64,000 bases of DNA from Gelidibacter maritimus (GCF_014062315.1 NZ_JACGLT010000001.1:248001-312000), one strand, 5' to 3'; shown: positions 30,101 through 38,104, counted from the first letter of the stretch. The notes: generated from the letters alone by a model not told the origin. Numbers and translations are program-made.

Positions 30101-30370
30101 CATGGATGTGGAATACACATATTCAACACCTTTAATATTCGAAATTAATTGCTCTAAAGGCTTGATGACACGTGATTCGACCTCCGTTGGACTTGCACCT
30201 GGATAGCCCACAAAAATATCAGCCATTGGCACATCAATCTGTGGTTCTTCTTCACGCGGAATTATAAACGAACTGTACACACCAACCACGGTAAATACGA
30301 TCATCAAAAGCACTGTGAGCTTCGATTGTATAAAAACTTTTGCAATTTTACCTGCGATACCTTCTTTCAT
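27179..30370 (-). CDS. RND-family efflux pump (AcrB-like inner-membrane subunit)
   Basis: 1063 residues with the 12-helix RND layout: one N-terminal helix, a large periplasmic loop, helices 2-6, a second loop and helices 8-12. It begins KVFIQSKLTVLLMIVFTVVG and shows IPREEEPQIDVP, VVDDSIIIAEN in helix 4 (proton-relay Asp pair) and GIMVRNSVLLIDF in helix 10. The pump takes substrates from the periplasm or inner membrane and hands them to the adaptor and TolC encoded upstream. The sequence resembles pumps of the broad AcrB/MdtB type rather than CusA; the substrate is unknown. Confidence 0.9.
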   Translation of the reverse strand: MKEGIAGKIAKVFIQSKLTVLLMIVFTVVGVYSSFIIPREEEPQIDVPMADIFVGYPGASPTEVESRVIKPLEQLISNIKGVEYVYSTSMKEQGMVIVQFYVGEDIERSFVKLYNEINRHMDQMPAGVTFPLVKTRAIDDVPMLGLTLWSENYDDYQLGQIAQELEGEIKKVNDVAITHKIGGRDRQLRVVLDKDKLASSGLDFLSVSEMIKANNSQLSSGSFDKNDTEFLVNTGKFLKTATDVENLVVGVHQNQPIYLKQIADIIDGPEVPQNYVSLGFGQGSEKASDFKSEYPAVTISVAKRKGADAMKIAEVIIDKVEHLRSTLIPDDVHVEITRNYGETASEKVSELLWHLIGSIFAVTLVVMLAMGWRGGLVVFLSVPITFALTLLSYYMMDYTLNRITLFALVFVTGIVVDDSIIIAENMHRHFKMKHLPFKQAALYAINEVGNPTILATLTVIASVLPMAFVSGLMGPYMAPMPIGASIAMILSLFVALTITPYLGYIFLREKDKKEKVEKVEKPLEETFIYKLYNKLEGPLLESKGKRWLFLTLTFAVLIGTMLLFFTNSVAVKMLPFDNKNEFQVVIDMPAGTTLERTGMVAQEISQYLSTRPEVVNYQNYIGTSAPITFNGLVRHYDLRGGSNMADIQVNLIDKNDRKAQSHDVAKLLRPDIQKIANKFNANVKLVEVPPGPPVLSTIVAEVYGPDYDEQMKIADHIQEILRNTEDVVDIDWMVEDDQTEYQFVINKEKAMLYGVAPQQITYTMNMALSNNAITTLYDEDASNQVGLILALDEKEKSTISDISQLKVKSNQGNMIPIADLVTINKTIADKSIYRKNQKRVVYVLADMAGDLESPAYAILGMEDKLKEIPLPQGYELNEMYLGQPDFEDNYTVKWDGEWQITLEVFRDLGIAFLGAIILIYILIVGWFQNFKAPIVMMVAIPLSLIGIILGHWIMGAFFTATSFIGMIALAGIMVRNSVLLIDFINLRTADGVPLKQAVIEAGAVRTTPILLTAGTVVIGAFVILFDPIFQGLAISLMGGTIVSTVLTLLVVPLVYYMIEKNNS

Positions 30371-30445
30371 TGATATATTTTTTTAATTTCCTCAAACGAG
30401 ATATTCTTATGCTATTTATTTTTCACAATTGAAATCTGCGACTAA

Positions 30446-31525
30446 CTACTGAGCACTGATCTTAGCGCCATTAAATAATTTACCATCAGACGAAACGATA
30501 TAGGATTCATCTGCCGATAGTCCAGATAATACTTCAACTTGATCACCAAATGTTCTACCTAAACGTAACCATCGTAATATGGCAGTGTTGCTTTGGCTTA
30601 TTGTATAAACACCTGTTAATTGACCATTCGTGATGATGGCTTCGGTTGGAACTAAAACCAGCTCTGTGGAAGCTTTTTTCTCAATTGGAAATTGCACGGT
30701 AACAAACATTCCGGAAAGAATATTGGCTTTTGTTTTATCTAAAGCAATCTTTACTAAATATTGGCCTCCTGTGTTTTTTGCAGAAGAACTCACTTCAGTA
30801 ACGGTACCTTTAAGTGTTTCATTGATGGATTTCACCATTACACTCACTTCGGTATTCTTCTTAATTTGCGAAATTTCTGTTTCAGGAACACTGGCAATTA
30901 CTTCAAATTCACCTGGAGTTTCAATACTAATTAGCGGTACACCTGGGTTGGCCATATCACCTGTTTCAATATTTTTACTCGTCACAATTCCGCTAAAAGG
31001 AGCGGTAATATTACTGTAGGCGAACTGTGCATTAATTTCGTTTTTCATTTGATTGGCAGATTCCAGACGCGCTTTTGCCATTTCATAATTGGCCGTCATA
31101 TCATCCATTTCTTTTTGTGAAGCACTGGCGCTCTCAAACAAACTCTGAAAACGGTTGTAATCTTTTTTCGCATTGTTAAAAGCAACTGTGGCTTCTGTGA
31201 TACCAGCGTTAACCTGCGCTTGTTTAGCTTGTAAATCGGCATTGTTGATAGATACCAATAATTGTCCTTTCCTTACTTTATCGCCAACGTTGACGTGTAC
31301 GTTATTGACATAACCCATCATTCTCGTGCTCAAATCGGCACTATTGGTGGCTTGGATTTTTCCACTAACTGATAAAAATGGGTTACTGCCATTGGTTGCT
31401 ACTTGATTAACAACTACGGGAATTGCTGGAGTGGTATCAGCAACTGCTTTCTGGTCTTTGCTGCCGCAACTTGTTACAAATTGAGATGCTGAAACGATGC
31501 CTAATAGATAAATATATTTTTTCAT
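30446..31525 (-). CDS. RND efflux periplasmic adaptor (membrane fusion protein)
   Basis: 359 residues. Lipoprotein signal with lipobox near VTSC. Lipoyl/barrel-sandwich halves (MGYVNNVHVNVGDKVRKGQL and APFSGIVTSKNIETGDMANP) flank a coiled-coil hairpin (about 95-165), followed by a beta-barrel domain. This is the adaptor linking the RND pump to TolC. 100 bp behind the TolC gene and 75 bp ahead of the pump gene, same operon. Confidence 0.9.
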   Translation of the reverse strand: MKKYIYLLGIVSASQFVTSCGSKDQKAVADTTPAIPVVVNQVATNGSNPFLSVSGKIQATNSADLSTRMMGYVNNVHVNVGDKVRKGQLLVSINNADLQAKQAQVNAGITEATVAFNNAKKDYNRFQSLFESASASQKEMDDMTANYEMAKARLESANQMKNEINAQFAYSNITAPFSGIVTSKNIETGDMANPGVPLISIETPGEFEVIASVPETEISQIKKNTEVSVMVKSINETLKGTVTEVSSSAKNTGGQYLVKIALDKTKANILSGMFVTVQFPIEKKASTELVLVPTEAIITNGQLTGVYTISQSNTAILRWLRLGRTFGDQVEVLSGLSADESYIVSSDGKLFNGAKISAQ

Positions 31526-31625
31526 TTTTTTATTGGTTTTAATTTGATGCCTGCAAAGTGTATAGAGCCTTGCGGGATAAGTTGGTTTCTGACAAAAAAA
31601 TAGGACTGCCTAATGCAGATTTTTG

Positions 31626-32936
31626 TTAATCTTTGGTTAAGAATTCTAAATATGCTTGTGCGTAATTGTATTCGAAAATGGTCTGATAATATTCCAATTG
31701 CTTTTGGGCAAATTGCGTTTCGGCCGTTAATAGATCGGATGTTTTTTCTAATCCTTCCTTAAACCTATTGGTCCTAATTCTTAGGGATTCTTCAGATTGT
31801 TTTAATGAGAGACTGGTGAGCCTTAATTTGTTCTCAGCATCTACATAAGCCCGTCTTGCTTTATTCAATTCTAAATTACTTTGAGATACATATTGCGAGT
31901 ATTCCAATTGCGATTTTTCAAATTCAGCTTTACTCTTTTGCGCTTTACCAATCCTTTTGGACCCTTGAAAAAGATCCCATGATAACTGCGCGCCAAACAA
32001 ATAGCCATTGGCATCACCCTGAAATATTTTATCATCGTACAGTTCATAGCTTCCAAATGCGTTTAATCGTGGCATGAATGCCATTTTATCCGCTTTGTTT
32101 AGGGCCTCATAAGCATTTGTTGCCAATTGCATGGCTTTTATATCCGAACGGTTCTCTGAGATGGTTTTGTTCTGCATATTTGAAACGGAAATGGTTAAAC
32201 TGTCAGAAGGAATGTAAACCACGTAAGCATCGTCATTCATTAAAAAAGATAAATAGTTGGATGCGTTTTGCACATTGCTTTTGGCCGTCTGCAATTGGTT
32301 GAGGACCTCGGTGACGCGAACTTCAACATTGAGGACATCGGCACGTTGGAGGTAACCTTGTTTAAAACTATTGTCGGCTAATTTTTTATTGGCATTGGCG
32401 GCATTGAACGCTTGCTGTAAAACGTCCACACCTTTATATGCCAGTTGCAGTTGCATATAAGCCTTATCGACTTCAAAAGCTAAATAGTCAGAAGTTCTTT
32501 CAGTTTTCAAAGCCATGGCCTCCATTTTTGATTTGGCGGCCTTACGTTGGTACATGCCATCCAAATTGATGAGTGGCTGTTGGATTTCAAATTTGGTTGC
32601 AAAACTCTCAACTTGCGAAGGATCATTTAATAAGGCAGGATTGAAATCGTTTTGTGTCAATATGCCCTGATTTAATTTAGAACCAAATGCCATTAACGGA
32701 TTCGTGGTTGCAATTCCGGTATGACTGGCCGTAATATTAGGCAAATAGACTGCATTGGTTTGTCGGTAATCTGCTCTTGCTTCAATAAATTCCTGTTCAG
32801 ATATTTTTATTGAAGTATTATCTTCACTCACCTTGTTTAAAACCTCGGATTTTGAAATTGGGATAACTTCCTGTGCCTGAAGCACTGAAATGCTACTCAA
32901 GAAATAAAAAGTTAGTACGAATAATTTGATCTTCAT
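31626..32936 (-). CDS. TolC-family outer-membrane efflux protein (RND operon)
   Basis: About 436 residues from the chosen ATG at 32936 (MKIKLFVLTFYFLSSISVLQAQ), a clean signal peptide. An upstream in-frame ATG at 32948 would add MIIN and falls only a few bases from the predicted transcript start. Two outer-membrane efflux repeats with long coiled-coil stretches (LTTLQ-like ADVLNVEVRVTEVLNQLQTA; FKEGLEKTSDLLTAETQFAQ) match TolC proteins. It is the first gene of the operon and carries an FNR-like box in its promoter. Confidence 0.9.
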   Translation of the reverse strand: MKIKLFVLTFYFLSSISVLQAQEVIPISKSEVLNKVSEDNTSIKISEQEFIEARADYRQTNAVYLPNITASHTGIATTNPLMAFGSKLNQGILTQNDFNPALLNDPSQVESFATKFEIQQPLINLDGMYQRKAAKSKMEAMALKTERTSDYLAFEVDKAYMQLQLAYKGVDVLQQAFNAANANKKLADNSFKQGYLQRADVLNVEVRVTEVLNQLQTAKSNVQNASNYLSFLMNDDAYVVYIPSDSLTISVSNMQNKTISENRSDIKAMQLATNAYEALNKADKMAFMPRLNAFGSYELYDDKIFQGDANGYLFGAQLSWDLFQGSKRIGKAQKSKAEFEKSQLEYSQYVSQSNLELNKARRAYVDAENKLRLTSLSLKQSEESLRIRTNRFKEGLEKTSDLLTAETQFAQKQLEYYQTIFEYNYAQAYLEFLTKD

Positions 32937-32956
32937 GTTTATAATCATTTATGCCA

Positions 32957-33000
32957 CAAACATACGTTGGATAAAGAACGTGGTCAGTAACTTATGTTAC
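32957..33000 (-). promoter_or_regulatory. FNR-like box and -7 element of the RND operon
   Basis: The palindrome GTAAC-TTAT-GTTAC (32987-33000) is followed on the minus strand by a perfect -7 element TATGTTTG (32957-32964). Box plus element span 44 bp, exactly as at 43862-43905, 46477-46520 and 53073-53116. The box centre lies about 33 bp upstream of the -7 centre, i.e. near -40, the position of a class II activator such as FNR. Confidence 0.75.
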
Positions 33001-33004
33001 CCAC

Positions 33005-33030
33005 AAAAAAAACACCCTTTTTCAAGGGTG
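33005..33030 (-). terminator. Minus-strand terminator upstream of the RND operon
   Basis: On the minus strand a 7-bp stem CACCCTT / AAGGGTG with loop GAAA is followed by eight T. It ends either the ABC exporter transcript (last gene stops at 33254) or a small transcript from the FNR-like box at 33233. Confidence 0.8.
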
Positions 33031-33202
33031 CTTTTCCACTTTTTAACCAATCAAAAAATTGATAACCACATCAATTTACTTTTCTAGTGCATCTAGACAT
33101 CGAAGACAAGCTGCATTGTTTTGTTTTTTTTAATGATATGAAGGTGTTGAAAACCTGCTAAGACTTATTTTGATAACTATTTCTGTCTGTAAATATGTGT
33201 TT

Positions 33203-33246
33203 GTAATTTAGTAGTTATCTTTTAATTTTAGCGTGACTTATGTTAC
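33203..33246 (-). promoter_or_regulatory. Weaker FNR-like box with degenerate -7 element
   Basis: GTGAC-TTAT-GTTAC (33233-33246), one mismatch from the palindrome. At the same spacing the minus strand reads TAAATTAC (33203-33210), matching only TAnnTT of the -7 consensus. No gene starts within 260 bp; the next element is the terminator at 33005-33030. It may drive a short RNA or be a relic. Confidence 0.4.
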
Positions 33247-33253
33247 ACAGTCA

Positions 33254-34375
33254 TTAATTCGCTTTTCTATAACTCCAAACCGCTAAACCATTCATGATAA
33301 TGGCATAAGCCAGGGTTTTGATCAGCTGTGGTAAAATATCCGTAAAACCAGAGCCTTTAAGCATAACCATTCGCATCACTTCAACATAGTATTTTATAGG
33401 GTTGAACTCGGTAATTATTTGGGCCCATTTTGGCATGCTTTCTATAGGAGTAAACAGTCCACTCATTAAAATAAAAATGACCACAAAAAACCAAGCAATA
33501 AACATCGCTTGCTGTTGGGTGTCGGTGAAATTTGATATAAACAAACCGATACCCAAAATGACTAAAATATAAATGGAGGTGTAGACATACATGAGTACCA
33601 AACTCCCCACCATTGGAACATTAAAAATCAATCTTGCCAATAGTAATCCAACCGTTAACAGGCCCATACCAATAACCCAAAATGGAAAGAGTTTCCCAAT
33701 AATAAATTGATTTTTCTTAATGGGGGTGACATTAATCTGCTCTAAAGTACCTATTTCTTTTTCTCTGACAATATTCATTCCTGACAGAAATAGGGTAATC
33801 ATTGTGACTAACAAAACCAAAATGCCAGGTACCATAAAAGTTTTATAATTTAAGGTTTCGTTATACCAAAACAAGGGAATCGTATCGATATATGCAGGTT
33901 GAATTTGAGCATCCGAAATTTGTACCAAATCTGTTCTAATATGCTTATTATAGCTCTGTATGATTTGGGTGATATAGACATTTTCAACCCCTGCTGCTGC
34001 ACCATCAATGGCATTAATGGTAACCCCTAGGTTGACATATTTCTCATTTTGAAGATCGCGCGCAAAATGGCGGGGAATTTCTAAAACAACATCGATTTCT
34101 CCGTTTAACATGGCCGAACTTGCCTTGGCCTCAGATGGAAAATCGGTCAATACATCAAAATATGTTGAAGCGTTGAATTTTTCTATCAATGCTCTTGACG
34201 TCGACGAATGATCATTATCAATATACCCAAATTTGATATTCTTAACCTCAAAAGTGGCGGCGTTGGAAAGAATGACCAATTGGAGTAGGGGCAGAACAAA
34301 AATAATAGGAAGCATACCCTTATTTCTAAAGATTTGCTTGAACTCTTTTTGTATGATGTAAAGTATTGTTTTCAT
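33254..34375 (-). CDS. ABC-2 exporter permease (YbhR-like)
   Basis: 373 residues. One N-terminal membrane helix (FKQIFRNKGMLPIIFVLPLLQLVIL), a large extracytoplasmic domain (about 45-175), then five helices including GMNIVREKEIGTLEQINVTP, the ABC-2 coupling motif. Same family as E. coli YbhR. Last gene of an eight-gene exporter operon and 191 bp behind its paralog; the two permeases should form a heterodimer served by the two ATPases upstream. Confidence 0.88.
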   Translation of the reverse strand: MKTILYIIQKEFKQIFRNKGMLPIIFVLPLLQLVILSNAATFEVKNIKFGYIDNDHSSTSRALIEKFNASTYFDVLTDFPSEAKASSAMLNGEIDVVLEIPRHFARDLQNEKYVNLGVTINAIDGAAAGVENVYITQIIQSYNKHIRTDLVQISDAQIQPAYIDTIPLFWYNETLNYKTFMVPGILVLLVTMITLFLSGMNIVREKEIGTLEQINVTPIKKNQFIIGKLFPFWVIGMGLLTVGLLLARLIFNVPMVGSLVLMYVYTSIYILVILGIGLFISNFTDTQQQAMFIAWFFVVIFILMSGLFTPIESMPKWAQIITEFNPIKYYVEVMRMVMLKGSGFTDILPQLIKTLAYAIIMNGLAVWSYRKAN

Positions 34376-34390
34376 CTTAGTTCCCGTGAA

Positions 34391-34415
34391 TCCCGATAGT
34401 TATCGGGAGGAATCT
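34391..34415. repeat. Intergenic hairpin repeat (CCCGATA/TATCGGG) with AATCTC tail
   Basis: TCCCGATAGTTATCGGGA (34391-34408) is a perfect hairpin followed by GGAATCTC. It belongs with the hairpins at 35680, 35705 and 36567, which carry a similar (G)GAATCT or GGGATCTC tail, all in gaps of this operon. Confidence 0.6.
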
Positions 34416-34566
34416 CTTTTTAGGTTAATTCATTATAAACATGTTGCGAATTGATGCGCTATAATCTTTTTTCAATTTGAAAACACCTACACGGTTTTTA
34501 AAACCTTGCAGAATGATTATTCTTTTTTGTTCACTCGTCTCTGCCAACTCACCTCTACCCACTAAT

Positions 34567-35673
34567 CTACTCCAATCTGATTTTATACTTCTTTACACTC
34601 AATGCGATAAAGAATACCGTCATTCCCAACAAAATCAAGGTTTCTTTCCAAATAAATTGCATGCCTACACCTTTCAGCATAATGGCTTTTAAAATAATGA
34701 TAAACCATTTTGCCGGGATGATATTACTAATGATTTGAAGTGGCATTGGCATGCTGGAAATAGGAAAAATAAATCCGGACAACAAGATCACAGGCAGCAT
34801 CAATCCCATTAAGGAAATCATCATTGCGGTTTGCTGTGTTGCCGAAATCGTCGAAATTAAAATACCTAGTGCTAATGAGGTAATGATAAACAACACACTT
34901 TCCAGCCCTAAAAGAATAAGACTTCCTTGTACGGGCATATTAAAGATGAAAATGCTCAACATTACAATGACTACGGCATTGATAATCGATAGAAATATAT
35001 AAGGGACTACCTTTCCAATAATCACTTGAAATGGTCTTAATGGCGATACTAAAAGGATTTCCATAGTGCCCAATTCTTTTTCCCTAGTTATGGAAATGGA
35101 AGTCATCATTGCTGAAACCAACATCAAAATGATGGTCATCACTCCAGGAACAAACATGTACACACTTTTTAGTTCTGGATTATAAACCATACGGGTTTGA
35201 GGAAGTATTTGATAGGCTATGATGATGTCTTTGTTTAATTCTTTTTGATACTGCTGAAGAATGGCGTTGATGTAATTGGTAATCGTATTGGCGGTATTGG
35301 GATCTGTGGCATCTGTAATAACCTGTATGGTTGCTTTGTGATCCTTGATCAGGTTCTTGCTGAAATCTTTTTCAAAATTAAGAACGGCCTTAACTTGCCC
35401 TTTCTGGAAAACCGATGCAATATCAGCTTCACGAGTGATCATTTGTTTAATGCTGAAATACTTTGAGGCCGCTATCTTATTGATAATTTCCTCTGTAGTA
35501 TTATCTTTTGAATGGTCTAAAATAGCAATATCCACATTGTTGATTTCATTGGTAATGGCAAAACCAAACAGTAGAATTTGGGCAATAGGCATTCCGAAGA
35601 GAATAAACAATGAGCGCCTATCCCTAAAAATATGGTAGAATTCCTTTTTTATAAAACCTATGAATCTTTTCAT
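34567..35673 (-). CDS. ABC-2 exporter permease (YbhS-like)
   Basis: 368 residues, with the same layout as its neighbour: helix 1 (SLFILFGMPIAQILLFGFAI), an extracytoplasmic domain, then five helices with SISITREKELGTMEILLVSP as the coupling region. YbhS/YhhJ family of multidrug or peptide exporters. Gap of 158 bp to the ATPase gene upstream filled by hairpin and CACAGAG repeats. Confidence 0.88.
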   Translation of the reverse strand: MKRFIGFIKKEFYHIFRDRRSLFILFGMPIAQILLFGFAITNEINNVDIAILDHSKDNTTEEIINKIAASKYFSIKQMITREADIASVFQKGQVKAVLNFEKDFSKNLIKDHKATIQVITDATDPNTANTITNYINAILQQYQKELNKDIIIAYQILPQTRMVYNPELKSVYMFVPGVMTIILMLVSAMMTSISITREKELGTMEILLVSPLRPFQVIIGKVVPYIFLSIINAVVIVMLSIFIFNMPVQGSLILLGLESVLFIITSLALGILISTISATQQTAMMISLMGLMLPVILLSGFIFPISSMPMPLQIISNIIPAKWFIIILKAIMLKGVGMQFIWKETLILLGMTVFFIALSVKKYKIRLE

Positions 35674-35679
35674 CTCACT

Positions 35680-35725
35680 CCCTGCGAAGGCAGGGATCTC
35701 TATATTCCGGCCTAAGCAGGAATCT
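35680..35725. repeat. Two adjacent intergenic hairpin repeats
   Basis: CCCTGC-GAAG-GCAGGG (35680-35695) followed by ATCTC, then TTCCGGC-CTAA-GCAGGAA (35705-35722, one mismatch) followed by TCT. Both start within 35 bp of the permease start codon on the 5' side of that gene. Confidence 0.6.
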
Positions 35726-35752
35726 ATTATTAGTTAATAATTTTAATTGTTA

Positions 35753-35790
35753 CACAGAGCGCCACAGAGAAATCACAGAGCTGCACAGAG
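35753..35790. repeat. Four CACAGAG repeats with helical spacing
   Basis: CACAGAG occurs at 35753, 35763, 35774 and 35784, a period of 10, 11 and 10 bp. Similar CACAGAG arrays are found in intergenic DNA of various bacteria; the function is unknown to me. Confidence 0.65.
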
Positions 35791-35831
35791 TTTTTAAACT
35801 GTAAACCGCGACTGCGACTGAAAACTCCTTT

Positions 35832-36566
35832 CTATCCCCGCGCCAATTTCAAAAACACATCATTCATGCTTTCCGCCTGAAACTGCTCTTTGAGTTTCAT
35901 TGGTGTATCTAAAGCTTCAATTTTTCCATCGACCATTATAGAAACCCGATCGCAATATTCTGCTTCATCCATATAGTGAGTGGTCACAAAAACGGTAGTG
36001 TCTTGATTGGCTGCCTTATAGATCATTTCCCAAAATTGACGTCTAGTGATGGGATCAACGGCTCCTGTTGGCTCATCTAAAAACACGATTTTTGGATCGT
36101 GAATCAACGCTACTGAAAACGATAGTTTCTGTTTCCAGCCCAATGGTAGCGAACCTACTAACTGGCTGGCAACATTTTCAAGTCCTAATTCTTTAATTAA
36201 TGCTTCTGATTTTTCTTTAATTCTTTTTCGTGATAAACCATATATTCCACCAAAAAAGGTAATATTTTCCTTAACCGTTAAATCGTCATACAAGGCAAAT
36301 CTTTGGCTCATATAGCCAATGTTTCTTTTGATGTCGTTGGGATTGGTCAAGACATCAAATCCAGCTACTGTGGCCTTTCCAGACGTCGGATTTGAAATCC
36401 CGATCAGCATTTTTATGGCTGTAGTTTTTCCTGCACCATTGGCACCCAAAAAGCCAAAAATCTCACCCTTCTTAACATCAAAAGTGATGGCATCCACAGC
36501 TGTGAAATCACCAAACATTTTGGTCAATCCTTCTACTTGTATGACGTTGTTGTTCTGCATATTCAT
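35832..36566 (-). CDS. ABC exporter ATP-binding protein (second half of YbhF-like pair)
   Basis: About 244 residues from ATG at 36566 or 242 from 36560. An in-frame ATG at 36590 would translate through a hairpin repeat (MRFPLSWE) and is unlikely to be the true start. Walker A GANGAGKTT, Walker B IVFLDEPTGAVDP and H-loop TTHYMDEAE are intact. The signature reads SLPLGWKQ instead of LSGGQ, as I recall for the second ATPase domain of E. coli YbhF. Here the two YbhF halves are separate genes. Confidence 0.88.
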   Translation of the reverse strand: MNMQNNNVIQVEGLTKMFGDFTAVDAITFDVKKGEIFGFLGANGAGKTTAIKMLIGISNPTSGKATVAGFDVLTNPNDIKRNIGYMSQRFALYDDLTVKENITFFGGIYGLSRKRIKEKSEALIKELGLENVASQLVGSLPLGWKQKLSFSVALIHDPKIVFLDEPTGAVDPITRRQFWEMIYKAANQDTTVFVTTHYMDEAEYCDRVSIMVDGKIEALDTPMKLKEQFQAESMNDVFLKLARG

Positions 36567-36588
36567 TTCCCACGAAAGTGGGAATCTC
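36567..36588. repeat. Intergenic hairpin repeat TTCCCAC-GAAA-GTGGGAA
   Basis: A perfect 7-bp stem with GAAA loop followed by TCTC. It lies immediately before the likely start codon of the second ATPase gene, inside its leader, and is the same family as the hairpins at 34391 and 35680. Confidence 0.6.
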
Positions 36589-36653
36589 ATTACGAATGTT
36601 TAATCTTGTTGGGTTTTTGACACCTCTAAAGATGTTTTTAAAAACCGTACAGT

Positions 36654-37556
36654 TTATTTTGCCAATTCCATAAAAGTGTCTTCAATTGTGGCATCCGTTT
36701 CATGAATTTCAATATTCTTCAGATTTTTAGATTCTAAATAGTGCTGCAATTCCGTCGGATTAAAATCTGTTCTACTATCTGTATAATGTACAAACTCGCC
36801 AAAAGGATAGACACTATGGTTAAATTCGTAGTCCTTTAAATTCGTTATTAGCTGGTACATATTATCTGAGCGAACGTTGTAAATGGGTTTTGGATAGTGC
36901 TTTACAATAGCTTTTGGAGTGTCAATCTGCAAAATTCTCCCATCTTGAATTAAAGCCACTCTATCGCATAGAGCGGCTTCATCCATATAAGGGGTGGATA
37001 CCAAAATGGTAATTCCTTTTTGTTGCAGGCGTTTGAGCATTTCCCAAAACTCTTTCCTTGATACTGGATCTACGCCTGTGGTAGGCTCATCCAAAAACAA
37101 GACTTTTGGTTTGTGGATTAATGCACAACTCAATGCTAATTTTTGTTTCATTCCTCCGGAAAGTTTCCCGGCACGACGATCTTTAAAAGGCTCAATTTGA
37201 ACATAAATATCCTTAATCAAATCATAGTTTTCATCGATGGTCGTTCCAAAAATAGTAGCGAAAAAGTTCAGATTCTCCTCCACTGTTAAATCTTGATATA
37301 GCGAGAATCTACCTGGCATATAGCCAACATTCTTCCGAATCTCTTTATAATCTCCAACCACATCAAAACCAGCGACTGTGGCTGTGCCATGATCTGGAAA
37401 TAAAAGCGTCGTTAATATCCTGAACAATGTTGTTTTGCCAGCACCATCGGGTCCAATAAGCCCAAAGAGTTCATTTGGTTTTACTTCAAATGAAATGTCC
37501 TGTAAGGCCTTTACGTTTTTATAGGATTTTGATATGTTGGAAATTGAAATACCCAT
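36654..37556 (-). CDS. ABC exporter ATP-binding protein (first half of YbhF-like pair)
   Basis: 300 residues. Walker A GPDGAGKTTLFR, signature LSGGMKQKLAL, Walker B VLFLDEPTTGVDP and switch region TPYMDEA. The Walker A form GPDGAGKT is that of the first nucleotide-binding domain of YbhF. A C-terminal extension of about 80 residues follows the core. The gene directly abuts the lipoprotein gene (stop and start within 1 bp), so both are in one mRNA. Confidence 0.88.
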   Translation of the reverse strand: MGISISNISKSYKNVKALQDISFEVKPNELFGLIGPDGAGKTTLFRILTTLLFPDHGTATVAGFDVVGDYKEIRKNVGYMPGRFSLYQDLTVEENLNFFATIFGTTIDENYDLIKDIYVQIEPFKDRRAGKLSGGMKQKLALSCALIHKPKVLFLDEPTTGVDPVSRKEFWEMLKRLQQKGITILVSTPYMDEAALCDRVALIQDGRILQIDTPKAIVKHYPKPIYNVRSDNMYQLITNLKDYEFNHSVYPFGEFVHYTDSRTDFNPTELQHYLESKNLKNIEIHETDATIEDTFMELAK

Positions 37557-38051
37557 TTATTTAAAATAATCGTAATAGGCGTTGATGTTCACATCAATAG
37601 CGCTTTTCAGCTTTGAAGCGTCTTCAACAGATTCAGTTTGTGTAAGCGCAGCGATTTTTTCGATTAACGGATGTAACCACACGTGTAAGTTATCATGTGC
37701 CGGACCTTGCATTGTACAATTTTTTATGACATAATTCTTATCCTCATTAAGGAGGTCAGCTAATTTATGATATTCAGCTAATGTGCTCGTTGCTTGTGTG
37801 TTTATAGTGTGTTGAAGTTTTTTAACGCCTTCATTGGTCGGGAGATCGGACTGCCATTTCTCGCCATTGTCCATTTCTATCTCTTCAGTCCAAGAATTAT
37901 CATACACATTTGCAGCAGCTTCAACGTGATGCTCGTTTAAATGATCGTCACGATTTTCTACTTCTTCGGAATGCGTAATAGTTTCTTGATTTTTGTTGTC
38001 CTTACAGCTTACTAATGCCAATAGACTGATGGTAAAAATTAAATGTTTCAT
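37557..38051 (-). CDS. Predicted lipoprotein with Cys/Met/His-rich motif in exporter operon
   Basis: 164 residues. Lipoprotein signal MKHLIFTISLLALVSC, then an acidic, His-rich linker (NRDDHLNEHHVEAA), and a helical domain with the motif C-T-M-Q-G-P-A-H-D-N-L-H-V-W-L-H (about 112-127). The Cys, Met and three His could bind a transition metal (inference). I recall similar small lipoproteins in Bacteroidota but no named family. It sits between adaptor and ATPase genes, 53 bp from the former, so it probably serves the exporter at the periplasmic side. Confidence 0.6.
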   Translation of the reverse strand: MKHLIFTISLLALVSCKDNKNQETITHSEEVENRDDHLNEHHVEAAANVYDNSWTEEIEMDNGEKWQSDLPTNEGVKKLQHTINTQATSTLAEYHKLADLLNEDKNYVIKNCTMQGPAHDNLHVWLHPLIEKIAALTQTESVEDASKLKSAIDVNINAYYDYFK

Positions 38052-38104
38052 TGTTTTTAAATTTAGTGGTTATTATTATTTGAATTTGATTATTAAAATT
38101 TATA

